Origin: Deltaproteobacteria bacterium
GTDB taxonomy: Bacteria > Desulfobacterota > Desulfobacteria > Desulfobacterales > G020354645
NCBI GenBank assembly: GCA_020354645.1
Contig: CP070652.1
Coordinates: forward strand, 2,909,607 to 2,973,606
Length of the DNA: 64,000 bases
Reading direction: 5' to 3'
Part shown: piece after piece, positions 44,383-52,654 of the stretch
Layout of the letters: every line of letters begins with the position of its first letter
Position numbering within the stretch: position 1 is the first letter of the stretch
Made by a program: the position numbers and the translations under genes
The notes under the pieces: model-generated
Seen by the model: only the letters and a program-made list of their open reading frames with translations
What the model was told of the DNA's origin: nothing
The model's database searches: none

Positions 44383-45269
44383 ACCTGAATGAAAGAGAAA
44401 TTCTCTATAAATTAATCCGGGACCATGAAGAAGTCATGGGTGTTTCCCGGACCACCATGGTTTCATTGAAATCCTACCGGCATGCGTTACAAAAACTTAA
44501 AATCTCCGACAACAGCGCTTTTAAGAATTCGGTTTTGGAGCTAAACGCAGTGATAAAGGATACAGAACCCAAAATCATACCGCTCACCCACCTGGTCGAA
44601 GAATTTGAAGCCGAGCTGCAAATTTATTTCGAAAATCCTTTTGAGCAAATCCGCGATCACGCCCTGAAAATACTTAATCAAAAACTTGCCCGTTACGAAA
44701 ATTGCATTCAAGGCGTCATCGGCCATGGCGTGCGGGTGGTTGAAGGAAATGATTTCATCATTGTCCAGTCACCCAGTTTGGCGATTCGAAATGTGCTAAA
44801 ACAAGCACATTCCGAATTGAATAAGAAGTTCAAGGTCTTGATTCTCGATCAGAATTTTATTCGGATGAAGCAACTCATCAAAGAGCTGTCCCAGGTAGGC
44901 GTCGAGCTCCTTGTGATTCCTGAGTACAATTTGAGTCATTTTCTGGAAACTGCAACCAAGCTTCTCATCGGCGCAGTGTCGATTACTCCCGACAAAAAAA
45001 TCATTACCACGGTGGGAACTGCCAATGCCGTTGGTTTATGCCACCTGAATCGGATTCCGATTTATCTGCTTGCAAATTCACTGAAATTTGCACACCGGTT
45101 GGTATCCGAGCAGCATATTTATCGGGAGGAAAGTTGGCGCTCGTATGACAATTTGACCTACCGGCATGCTGCGTATTCCCATGATCAAGTAGATTTGGAT
45201 TTGATCGATCATGTCATAACCGAACAAGGAGAAATAAACACCCGAAACCAATTGATCCCAACTGTTTAA
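44379..45269 (+). CDS. eIF2B alpha/beta/delta-like protein (initiation-factor-2B-related family)
   Basis: The 296-residue protein starts in the ATGA overlap with the transporter gene; a longer open frame upstream is only the transporter in another frame. The N-terminal 110 residues are helical (EREILYKLIRDHEEVMGVSR), and the C-terminal Rossmann-like part has NDFIIVQSPSLAIRNVLKQA, VELLVIPEYNLSHFL and VSITPDKKIITTVGTANAVG followed by IPIYLLANSLKF. This is the order of motifs in eIF2B regulatory subunits, methylthioribose-1-phosphate isomerase and ribose-1,5-bisphosphate isomerase. Active-site cysteine and aspartate of the isomerases are not obvious, so a sugar-phosphate or nucleotide sensor role is possible. 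Coupling to an ion transporter is unusual. Confidence 0.75.
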   Translation: MNLNEREILYKLIRDHEEVMGVSRTTMVSLKSYRHALQKLKISDNSAFKNSVLELNAVIKDTEPKIIPLTHLVEEFEAELQIYFENPFEQIRDHALKILNQKLARYENCIQGVIGHGVRVVEGNDFIIVQSPSLAIRNVLKQAHSELNKKFKVLILDQNFIRMKQLIKELSQVGVELLVIPEYNLSHFLETATKLLIGAVSITPDKKIITTVGTANAVGLCHLNRIPIYLLANSLKFAHRLVSEQHIYREESWRSYDNLTYRHAAYSHDQVDLDLIDHVITEQGEINTRNQLIPTV

Positions 45270-45332
45270 CGATCATGATTTTCTTTCGCGCGGATGAGAA
45301 TTTTAATAGCCACTGTAAATTGTCCGAACTCA

Positions 45333-45711
45333 TCAGCCCGGCAAGCATGCAAGAAACAAAACCAATATCAGTGTAAGGGCGGTTATTAAGATAACAAGCC
45401 ATAGCATCGCCGTGCTAACAGCCGCCACAAAGGTTTTGCGATCGTCGGTTTCGTAGAGGATGACATTGCAGGAAAGCAAAAGGCCAACATCCAGATCAGT
45501 CTGAAGTGATTGATGCGCAAAGGGGGGATTGCAGGCGCCCAGAATCATATACTTGCGGAAGTCCTGATCAAGTTTTTCTTCAAAACGGCCTTCATGTCAA
45601 TCTCTTTTAAAATTCCGAAGCCATCGCTTTGGAATGCCTCGGTCTGCTGCGGGTCTCTTCAAGGGTTGAGTCCAAAACCGTTTGAAATGCATATTCTTTT
45701 ACCTGTTCCGT
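45333..45711 (-). pseudogene. DUF302 protein, decayed with at least two frameshifts
   Basis: Three frames in succession give a DUF302 protein: EQVKEYAFQTVLDSTLEET, then FQSDGFGILKEIDMKAVLK, then KLDQDFRKYMILGACNPPFA and GLLLSCNVILYE. The ribosome site AAGGAG is followed at the right distance by ACG (45711), apparently an ATG that has mutated. The C-terminal part reads out into a hydrophobic tail, possibly a third frameshift. DUF302 proteins often accompany SHOCT proteins, as here (12 bp downstream of one). The gene is not functional as read. Confidence 0.75.
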
Positions 45712-45722
45712 AAGAGTTCTCC

Positions 45723-46070
45723 TTACCCTGTCAAATCCTTCTTCTTTTGCTCAAATTCCTCCTTATCGATCTCACTCCTTGCATAACGCTCCTTCAAGAT
45801 ATCCAGGGCCCTTGAACCGCCGTGCCTCGCTTCTGCACCACCCTTGCTCATCTGGATCAGCCACCTGATGAGAAACACCAAGCCCACGATCAACAAGATC
45901 CAGAAAATCAGAAAGAAAATTCCACCGAACCAATGCATGCCCCATCCACCCATCATGCCCGGTCCCATATACCAATCCCTGTATCTTTCCTCCTGCGCGA
46001 GGACCCTGGTCCATCCGCAAGATAGAAAAACAAAGCCTACCATAAAGGCCACCTTTATTTGGGTCAACAT
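45723..46070 (-). CDS. SHOCT-domain membrane protein
   Basis: The 115-residue protein has a signal or first membrane segment (KVAFMVGFVFLSCGW), a Gly/Met/Trp-rich stretch (GPGMMGGWGMHWFGG), a second membrane segment (IFFLIFWILLIVGLVFLIRW) and a C-terminal SHOCT motif ALDILKERYARSEIDKEEFE. SHOCT domains are short oligomerisation modules. It is followed by a DUF302 pseudogene and preceded by the SOD gene on the same strand, 70 bp away, so it belongs to the stress-type cluster. Confidence 0.85.
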   Translation of the reverse strand: MLTQIKVAFMVGFVFLSCGWTRVLAQEERYRDWYMGPGMMGGWGMHWFGGIFFLIFWILLIVGLVFLIRWLIQMSKGGAEARHGGSRALDILKERYARSEIDKEEFEQKKKDLTG

Positions 46071-46140
46071 CTCTTGTGTTCCCTTTCTTCAGACTATTAG
46101 GCATCCCCGGATTGCAACAAGTCCAGGGGATGCCTTTTGT

Positions 46141-46722
46141 TCATCCCGAGAAGTTTTTGGCCGCAAAATCCCAGTTGACCAGGTTCCAAAAGGATTCGAC
46201 GTATTTCGGGCGGGCATTGCGGTAATCGATATAATAGGCATGCTCCCAGACATCACAAGTGAGCAACGCTTTTTTGCCGGCCGTCAACGGCGTGCCGGCA
46301 TTGCTCGTCTGTTCAATGGCGAGGGAGCCGTCTTTATTTTTTACCAACCAGGCCCAACCGGAACCAAACAAGGTGACGGCTTTTTGCGAAAATTCTTTTT
46401 TAAAATCCTCAAACGAACCGAAAGCGGATGTGATCGCTTCGGCCAGAGGCCCGGTTGGTTCTCCACCAGCACCGGGCTTGAGGCAGCTCCAATAAAAGGA
46501 ATGATTCCATATTTGGGCAGCATTGTTGAAAACACCTCCGGAAGATTTCAGGATGATCTCCTCCAGTGATGCCTTTTCGAATTCGGTGCCGCCTATCAGG
46601 TTATTGAGGTTTGTGACATATGCTGCATGATGTTTGCCGTGATGATATTCGAGCGTTTCGGCGGAAATATGAGGTTCGAGCGCCTTTTTGGAATAGGGTA
46701 AATCCGGTAGTTTGTGTTCCAT
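46141..46722 (-). CDS. sodB: Iron-type superoxide dismutase
   Basis: The 193-residue protein has all Fe/Mn-SOD signatures: the first ligand region [31 protein letters not shown] with the second histidine, and [14 protein letters not shown] with the last aspartate-and-histidine pair (DVWEHAYY). Residues such as GSGWAWLV and the AAQIWNH form favour the iron type. It removes superoxide in the cytoplasm. In an apparent anaerobe it indicates exposure to oxygen. It follows a DUF5661 gene by 15 bp on the same strand and starts after AGGAGG. Confidence 0.95.
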   Translation of the reverse strand: MEHKLPDLPYSKKALEPHISAETLEYHHGKHHAAYVTNLNNLIGGTEFEKASLEEIILKSSGGVFNNAAQIWNHSFYWSCLKPGAGGEPTGPLAEAITSAFGSFEDFKKEFSQKAVTLFGSGWAWLVKNKDGSLAIEQTSNAGTPLTAGKKALLTCDVWEHAYYIDYRNARPKYVESFWNLVNWDFAAKNFSG

Positions 46723-46737
46723 TTCGACATCCTCCTT

Positions 46738-47175
46738 TCATTTTAATCTATTCAATTCGGCCTTGTTGAGGGCGATTCTGGCCTTGGCCAGCCTTTTATA
46801 GTAATCTTTTATTTTGACGGTATTGCCCTTAGCCACGGCTTTGATTAAGTCTCCTTCCAGTTCGGCGACCTCTAGCAATTTATAATAATCCAGAGATTCT
46901 TTGAAATGTGCCAGCACAATCAATCCGGTTAGCAAGGGGTGATTGTTGGTGACATTGGCATCTTTAAATTGCATCCCGTGTTCAAGCTCGACCTCCAGCC
47001 CACGGCAAAACTCATTTGGATCAATATTCATACCTTTTGTATGAAGCTTTTTAAAGATTACCCCGGCCTCCTTGATAGATACCTTAGCTTCTTTCTTTTT
47101 GGTCCAATCGCTGATTTTCAATTCTTTGCAAACTCTTTTTACTTCTTCTACACTGACATATTGCGGGATTTTCAT
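46738..47175 (-). CDS. DUF5661 protein
   Basis: The 145-residue protein has the pattern VELEHGMQFKDANVTNNHPL followed by LTGLIVLAHFKESLDYYKLL and EVAELEGDL, which corresponds to DUF5661 (helical, H/D/E-rich, possibly metal-binding). The ATG at 47175 is chosen because AAAGGAGG lies 6 nt upstream; an ATG at 47208 has no site. It is 15 bp upstream of sodB. Role unknown; the company of SOD and a flavodoxin suggests redox or metal stress. Confidence 0.7.
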   Translation of the reverse strand: MKIPQYVSVEEVKRVCKELKISDWTKKKEAKVSIKEAGVIFKKLHTKGMNIDPNEFCRGLEVELEHGMQFKDANVTNNHPLLTGLIVLAHFKESLDYYKLLEVAELEGDLIKAVAKGNTVKIKDYYKRLAKARIALNKAELNRLK

Positions 47176-47264
47176 AATTATCCTCCTTTTTGTAAATAAT
47201 GCCGTCAATTTATTATACTATCATGTAATTATTTCGTTCTTGAAAATGAAAAGCATGGTGAGAA

Positions 47265-47708
47265 TTAACTCAACATCTGACCGACAGCCTTGCCGTAGTC
47301 TTGACAGGCTCGCATGCCGTCGCGACCTGCAATAATCTGTTCTTTCAGGTTTAACGGCCCCAGATTAACCATTTCCATTTTAAAAACATATTGCATGGTA
47401 TCGTATATCATCTGGGCCGACTCTCCGCTATGGGTATAAGAACCGAAAGCTCCGCCCATCTTGTCCGTTAAGCTGGCTTTTTGGGCGATAAACAGAAAGG
47501 TCTTCATGCCCTCGGTAATGTCCCGGTGATACGTCGGGCAACCAAAAACATAACCGTCATATCCCGTCAACGATTTTTCGTCTTTGTTTTCAGAAATTTT
47601 CTTTAAATCAACAGTATGTCCTGTGAAACGGATCCCTTCAGCAATATACTCTGCCATTTTCTCCGTCTTGCCCGTACGGCTCATGTAAGCAACCAATACT
47701 TTTTTCAT
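47265..47708 (-). CDS. Flavodoxin-like FMN protein
   Basis: The 147-residue protein begins VLVAYMSRTGKTEKMAEYIA, the phosphate-binding loop (SRTGKT) that holds FMN, and has the isoalloxazine-contact loops GCPTYHRDITEG and GSYTHSGESAQM. It would carry electrons or reduce quinone-like compounds; NAD(P)H-quinone oxidoreductase (WrbA-like) is an alternative. GGGAGG precedes the ATG by 7 nt. It is in the same direction as DUF5661 and sodB, 89 bp upstream. Confidence 0.9.
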   Translation of the reverse strand: MKKVLVAYMSRTGKTEKMAEYIAEGIRFTGHTVDLKKISENKDEKSLTGYDGYVFGCPTYHRDITEGMKTFLFIAQKASLTDKMGGAFGSYTHSGESAQMIYDTMQYVFKMEMVNLGPLNLKEQIIAGRDGMRACQDYGKAVGQMLS

Positions 47709-47811
47709 TTTGTATCCTCCCTTTTTAGGATCATCGAAAGACTGATATTGGTGTTTTTGAGAAAATTGAGATACCAGATTAACAGTTAGAAATGTTCTTA
47801 CAAGAAATTTT

Positions 47812-48450
47812 TTACGCTTCCCGGTCCAGTTGATAGAGGATTATAACCAAGACCACAGTGCCGAAAAGCATCCAGAGCGGGCCAAACAGCCACAAGGCCG
47901 CAGGTACGGCCAGATAATAACCCCGCATGCCCAGGGTATAATGCAGGGCCCCGTGATTGAGCACTTCGCTGACCGTTTCCGGGGTAGCAGTCGGATCTTG
48001 TGCTTCAGGGATGTTGATCATCATAGCCGCATGGTTGTAATAGCGGATTGAAAGGGTGAAGTTAAAAAATGCGGAGAAAAACAGGACCGCCAGCACCAGC
48101 AGCTTGATCATCCATAGGGTTTCATTTTTAGCACCAGTGATATTCAACGCATGAGAGATTCCTTCAAATACTCCCGGCCGGAAAGCAACCCCCAAAAGAC
48201 CGAGGCTGATCAATATAGCCGTGGAGGCCAGAAAGGTAGCCGCCATCACTTGATTGCGCAAAGTCTGCACGGCAAGAATGTCTCGTCCATGCTGCATGAT
48301 GCTTTGCACCCATTTGCGGCGGACATGGTTAGTAATACCGACGGCTGTTGTCAGCGGAACGCGGCGCACCTTATACACCAGGTGAACATGATAAATCAGC
48401 AATATCAAAATTGCCGTCGCAGAAAAAATGATTTCAAGCCAGGCATTCAT
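47812..48450 (-). CDS. DUF599 membrane protein
   Basis: The 212-residue protein has four to five membrane segments (IIFSATAILILLIYHVHLVY, VMAATFLASTAILISLGLLG, LLVLAVLFFSAFFNFTLSIR, YLAVPAALWLFGPLWMLFGT). The patterns HGRDILAVQTLRNQVMAATF and IRYYNHAAMMINIP, with HGALHYTLGMRGYYLAVPAA, belong to the DUF599 family. No function is known. It is first in the redox/SOD run on the minus strand. A 100-bp gap separates it from the flavodoxin gene. Confidence 0.8.
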   Translation of the reverse strand: MNAWLEIIFSATAILILLIYHVHLVYKVRRVPLTTAVGITNHVRRKWVQSIMQHGRDILAVQTLRNQVMAATFLASTAILISLGLLGVAFRPGVFEGISHALNITGAKNETLWMIKLLVLAVLFFSAFFNFTLSIRYYNHAAMMINIPEAQDPTATPETVSEVLNHGALHYTLGMRGYYLAVPAALWLFGPLWMLFGTVVLVIILYQLDREA

Positions 48451-48556
48451 TAAATCAGGAGATAAATAATAAGCGACTTAAAGTCAAGTTTAGTCGGGTA
48501 GAAAAGGGCAGAACGGCTGAATTCGCTTGGCCCCAAATTTAGGCGACGCGGTTATC

Positions 48557-48852
48557 GTGATTCTCAAAATAAAGTACCAAAACAAAGCCGACTGAAGAGG
48601 TTTGGGCAAAGGGTAAATTTTTACCGACAAGCTGATCCCTCCGGTGGTTCTAAATTACAAAGGGCTAATGCTGCCGGGATGGGCAAACAACTGTGAGGCC
48701 TTGTATTAATCGGATTGTTGTAACTGGCAGGGTGGTCAATTGAAAGCAAGTGACCATTTGCAAGCCAAGGGGGCAGTGATTGTGCATCTTGTCGGCAAAA
48801 ATTTACCCTTTGCCCGGACCTCGCTTAATCGGAATATTATTTTGAGAATCAC
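48557..48852. mobile_element. 296-bp palindromic element with two nested inverted-repeat pairs
   Basis: The outer arms GTGATTCTCAAAATAA (48557-48572) and TTATTTTGAGAATCAC (48837-48852) are perfect inverted repeats. An inner 28-bp pair based on GGGCAAAGGGTAAATTTTTA (48604-48631 and 48788-48815) matches at 27 of 28 positions. The interior has no open frame, and there is no clear target duplication. Together with its position between two minus-strand genes, this fits a miniature element or a large hairpin-forming RNA. Confidence 0.6.
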
Positions 48853-48861
48853 TCTGAATTC

Positions 48862-49983
48862 CTAATCCAGACGTTTCCGGAAACGATTCACCGCACCCGT
48901 AAAGACGACTCCACCCAGAATCATTAGGGCTAATAATTGAGGCCACAGAATTTCAAGCCCTGTCCCTTTTAAAAAGATGCCCCGGATAATAAGGAGAAAA
49001 TACCGCAGCGGATTCAAGTAAGTGAGCCACTGCACCACGGTCGGCATGTTGGCAATGGGGAACACAAAGCCACTGAGCATAAAAAAGGGAAGAATGAAAA
49101 AAAAGTTGGTCATCATGGCCTGCTGTTGGGTCTGGGATACCGTGGAAATAAACAGCCCGATTCCGAGAGTACTCAACAAAAAAATGCAGGTAGCGCCTAA
49201 GAGCAGAAATGCATTGCCAACCATCGGGATCTTAAACCACAGGATGGCAAACGCAATTACCATCACCATCTGTGCCTGGGCAATGATGATGAAGGGAATG
49301 GTTTTGCCCAGAATCAGTTCAAAGGGTTTCAGCGGGGTGACGATTAACTGTTCCATGGTGCCCGCTTCTTTTTCGCGTACAATGGCCATGGATGTAAACA
49401 GCAGCGAGAGCAGCATTACTAAAAAGGCCACGATTCCCGGCACATAAAAGTATTGACTGTCCAGGTTGGGGTTGTACCAGGTACGTATGCGCCCATCGAT
49501 TTCACCGTAGTCGATTCGCTGTGGATGCAGCTCTCGAAGGAGTTGGATGTTAAACCTTTCCAATAGTGTGGTACTGTAGGCGATTCGGATGGCAGCCATA
49601 TTACTCATGCTGCCGTCAGCCAGAATTTGAATTTCAGCCGTATCCCCTCTACGGATTCGTGAACTGAAATCCGGTGGAATTTTAAAGCCCAAATTTATCT
49701 TGCGCTGAAATAGCAGGCGATCAAGTTCTCTGGGATGATCGAGATAATGGGTAATTTGGAATGTTTTATTTGCGTTGATGGTATCTATAAGCCGGCGACT
49801 TTCAGGGGTGCGATCTTGATCGATAAGCCCCACCCGGATGTTCCGAACATCGGTGGTCACCACGTAGCCAAAAACAATCAGCTGAACAAGGGGGGCAATG
49901 ACCAAAAGCGGTCTGTTCTTCTTGTCCCTGAAAAGCTGAATAAACTCTTTTCTGACCAGCTCCCGGATTCTGAGCCAACTCAT
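48862..49983 (-). CDS. ABC-2 type permease (YbhR/YhhJ-like)
   Basis: The 373-residue protein has an N-terminal span (LLVIAPLVQLIVFGYVVTTD), a large periplasmic loop with NIRVGLIDQDRTPESRRLI, then five membrane segments near 180-370 (VPGIVAFLVMLLSLLFTSMA, FILPFFMLSGFVFPIANMPT). The motif REKEAGTMEQLIVTPLKPFE is typical of ABC-2 permeases. It is the last gene of a YbhGFSR-like exporter operon (HlyD, two ATPases, two permeases) and starts one base after the previous stop. Substrates of such exporters include cations and hydrophobic drugs. Confidence 0.9.
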   Translation of the reverse strand: MSWLRIRELVRKEFIQLFRDKKNRPLLVIAPLVQLIVFGYVVTTDVRNIRVGLIDQDRTPESRRLIDTINANKTFQITHYLDHPRELDRLLFQRKINLGFKIPPDFSSRIRRGDTAEIQILADGSMSNMAAIRIAYSTTLLERFNIQLLRELHPQRIDYGEIDGRIRTWYNPNLDSQYFYVPGIVAFLVMLLSLLFTSMAIVREKEAGTMEQLIVTPLKPFELILGKTIPFIIIAQAQMVMVIAFAILWFKIPMVGNAFLLLGATCIFLLSTLGIGLFISTVSQTQQQAMMTNFFFILPFFMLSGFVFPIANMPTVVQWLTYLNPLRYFLLIIRGIFLKGTGLEILWPQLLALMILGGVVFTGAVNRFRKRLD

Positions 49984-49984
49984 C

Positions 49985-51118
49985 TCACAAGCCCTCCTTT
50001 TTTAGGACCGCAAGATTCAGGCCGGCCAGAGTGAAAAACATCAAGCCCAGAATCAGAAAACTTGGCCATAGATAAGACAATGTCAGGTTTCGTAAATATA
50101 ACCCATTCAGGATATCGATGTAATATGTGGCCGGCACGATATGGCTGATCATTTTGAGTATTGCCGGCATGTTCTCCTGAGGAAAGACAAAGTTGGAAAG
50201 CAAAAGAGAAGGCAGATAGGTTACCATTATCGCCATCTGGTTGGACACCAGTTGGGATTTGGTCAATGTGGAAATCAGCAGTCCGATTCACAGGGCTACC
50301 CCCAGATAAATGGCAGATGCCATAATCATCAACCAAAAGCTGGATTTCATAACCACGCCAAACAATAGCTGCCCCATTAAAATAGCCACCAGAACGTCAA
50401 TGAGCGCGATAAAAAAATAAGGAATGGCTTTTCCAAGCAAAAATTCAGCTGCCCCTACCGGCAGTGACCGGATGGTTTCCATGGTGCCGTTTTCATATTC
50501 CCGGGCAATCACCAGAGAAGTCAACAAAGCACCGACAATCATGATAATAAGGCCAATGATGCCGGGTACAATGAAGTTGCGGCTTTCCAGATCCTCGTTA
50601 AACCACACCCGGATGCGTCCCTCCACAGGGGTCTTTATCTTTTCCAGACCCCGGCGGTTGAGAAATTTGACCAGTTCTTTTTGGTTCGCTTGCGATATAT
50701 AAGCTGTTATATAAGCCCGGGTGCTGCCGGCAAAATTCGGATCGCTGCCGTCAATAATCACCTGCAGCGCACTTTCACGATCCGATTTGAGATTTTCGGT
50801 CCAATCCGGTGGAATCACAATTGCCTGAATGGCCAGGTTTCGATCGAGATAACGAACCGCGGTGTCGCTATCCGGAAGATAGCCAATGACATCGAAATAG
50901 ACCGAGGCATTAAGTTTGCTAATAAAATCACGACTTTCTTGGGTTCTGTCATAATCAACCACGGCGGTTCTTATATTTTCCACATCCAGACTGAGGGCAT
51001 ACCCGAAGAGTAAAATCAAAAGCAGGGGGATAATAAACGCCAGATAAAGACTGCGGAAATCCCGAATAAGGTGAAAATATTCCTTTTTGGCGATGGCCTG
51101 CACTTTCTTCAGGTTCAT
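49985..51118 (-). pseudogene. ABC-2 type permease (YbhS-like) interrupted by an in-frame TGA
   Basis: A single frame runs from the ATG at 51118 to the stop at 49985 (377 codons) with one internal TGA at 50290-50288. Before it: VVDYDRTQESRDFI, REYENGTMETIRSLPVGAAE, MASAIYLGVAL. After it: IGLLISTLTKSQLVSNQMAI and LLLSNFVFPQENMPAILKMI. Homologues read a glycine at this place (ALGIGLLIST), so GGA has become TGA by one base change. The sequence downstream is still well conserved in codon pattern, so the change is recent. The start overlaps the ATPase gene as ATGA. Confidence 0.8.
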
Positions 51119-51861
51119 GGCTTTCTCCGGGCCATCAGGGTAATAAACGCATCGTTTAAATCCGCTTGCGGCCGGTTCGGCAAGACATTGCGGATAATTT
51201 CATCTGGGGAGCCGGTGGCGGCAATTTTCCCTTCGTTGATAATGACGACCCGGTTACAGTGCTGAGCCTCATCCATGTAATGGGTCGTCACAAAAACAGT
51301 TACGCCTTCTATGGTAAGCTGCTTAATAAAATCCCAAAAATGCCTGCGGGTAATCGGATCCACACCGGAAGTCGGTTCATCCAGAAACAATATTTTGGGA
51401 CGATGAAGCAATGCACAGCCCAAGGCCAAGCGTTGGCGCCACCCCGGGGGCAGATCACGGGTCAGGCGTTCGCGCACATTCGTCAGACGAGTGATCTTCA
51501 AGATCTTTTCTGCTCGCTCCTGCCACAAGTGCGACGGGACATCATAGATACCCAGGTAAAACCGGATGTTTTCAAACGGGGTCATGTCCGGGTATAGCGA
51601 AAATTTCTGGGACATGTAACCGATGGTGTGTTTGATTTTCTCGGCCTCGCTGAAAATATCATATCCGTTGACATGACCGGTTCCGGCACTGGGCGTAATA
51701 ATCCCGCAGAGCATGCGGATGGTGGTGGATTTACCGGCGCCGTTAGGCCCCAAAAACCCGAAGATCTCCCCTCTCCCCACCGAAAAGGAAATACGATCAA
51801 CCGCCACAAATCGGCCGAATCGTTTTTCCAGGTCTATGACGCTTACGGCCTCAGGATCCAA
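51115..51861 (-). CDS. ABC exporter ATPase 2 (YbhF C-half-like)
   Basis: The 248-residue ATPase has Walker A GPNGAGKST, a signature region RDLPPGWRQRLALGCALLHR, Walker B ILFLDEPTSGVDP and switch histidine VTTHYMDEA. The signature LSGG is replaced by LPPGW, as in some YbhF halves. It starts with TTG at 51861, with GAGGA 5 nt upstream, inside the end of the preceding ATPase gene (11-bp overlap). In Escherichia coli the two ATPase halves are one chain, YbhF; here they are two genes. Confidence 0.85.
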   Translation of the reverse strand: MDPEAVSVIDLEKRFGRFVAVDRISFSVGRGEIFGFLGPNGAGKSTTIRMLCGIITPSAGTGHVNGYDIFSEAEKIKHTIGYMSQKFSLYPDMTPFENIRFYLGIYDVPSHLWQERAEKILKITRLTNVRERLTRDLPPGWRQRLALGCALLHRPKILFLDEPTSGVDPITRRHFWDFIKQLTIEGVTVFVTTHYMDEAQHCNRVVIINEGKIAATGSPDEIIRNVLPNRPQADLNDAFITLMARRKP

Positions 51862-52654
51862 AATTGTCCTCAGCTAGGGCATTGTCTACCGCCTGGATCC
51901 GGCGGATCATGGCTTCTTCGAGATCGGGTAAATTCGCCTGGATTTCATGAGGCGTTGCAATGGTAAGAAGTTGGGCGTTGTGCATCAGGATCAGTTGATC
52001 GCATTTTTCGCCTTCATCCAGATAGGCTGTAGAAACGAGAATAGTCATCCCCTTTTGTTTCATTTCAGCCAAAATATCCCAAAATTCCTGACGTGACACC
52101 GGATCCACGCCGTTGGTGGGCTCATCTAGGATCAGCAGGTTGGGCTGATGCACCAGAACACAGGCCAATCCCAGTTTTTGTTTCATTCCACCGGATAGAT
52201 CGCCGGCTTTTCGGTTTAAAAACGGCAAAAGATTTGAAAATCCCAGGTAATAGTCCCGCCTTCTTGTGCGCTCGGCCCCGGAAAGGCCGTATATATCCAT
52301 AAAGAAATCAAGGTTTTCAGCAACGGTCAAATCCTGATACAGGCCAAACCGCTGGGGCATGTAGCCGATAACCTCTTTCACCTTGGCTTTTTGTGTAATT
52401 ACGTTCAGACCACCCACAAAAATATTTCCCGCCGTCGGGCGGATCATAGTGGCAATCATCCTCAGCAGCGTGGTTTTACCAGCACCGTCGGATCCGACCA
52501 GACCGCAAATTTTTCCTTCGTGCACCCCGAAGGAAACTCCGGAAACGGCCATTAAGGATCCAAACTTTTTCGAAACTTTTTCTACCTGGACGAACGGTTG
52601 ATCACCAATGTCCAGGGCTGCCACTGGTGCGGTTTTTCTATCTGAACCAGGCAT
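51851..52654 (-). CDS. ABC exporter ATPase 1 (YbhF N-half-like)
   Basis: The 267-residue ATPase has Walker A GSDGAGKTT, signature LSGGMKQKLGLACVLVH, Walker B LLILDEPTNGVDP and the switch region VSTAYLDEGEKC, where the usual histidine is tyrosine. The S/D in place of PN in the P-loop and the missing switch histidine suggest that this half has weaker ATPase activity. I start at the ATG at 52654, which overlaps the HlyD stop by 17 bp; the frame is open up to an ATG at 52720 inside the HlyD gene. Confidence 0.85.
   Translation of the reverse strand: MPGSDRKTAPVAALDIGDQPFVQVEKVSKKFGSLMAVSGVSFGVHEGKICGLVGSDGAGKTTLLRMIATMIRPTAGNIFVGGLNVITQKAKVKEVIGYMPQRFGLYQDLTVAENLDFFMDIYGLSGAERTRRRDYYLGFSNLLPFLNRKAGDLSGGMKQKLGLACVLVHQPNLLILDEPTNGVDPVSRQEFWDILAEMKQKGMTILVSTAYLDEGEKCDQLILMHNAQLLTIATPHEIQANLPDLEEAMIRRIQAVDNALAEDNFGS

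Noticed and set aside
50288..50290. TGA read as selenocysteine in the ABC permease
   Set aside because: No selenoprotein logic: the homologous residue is glycine, there is no cysteine counterpart, and I see no convincing SECIS hairpin right after the codon.
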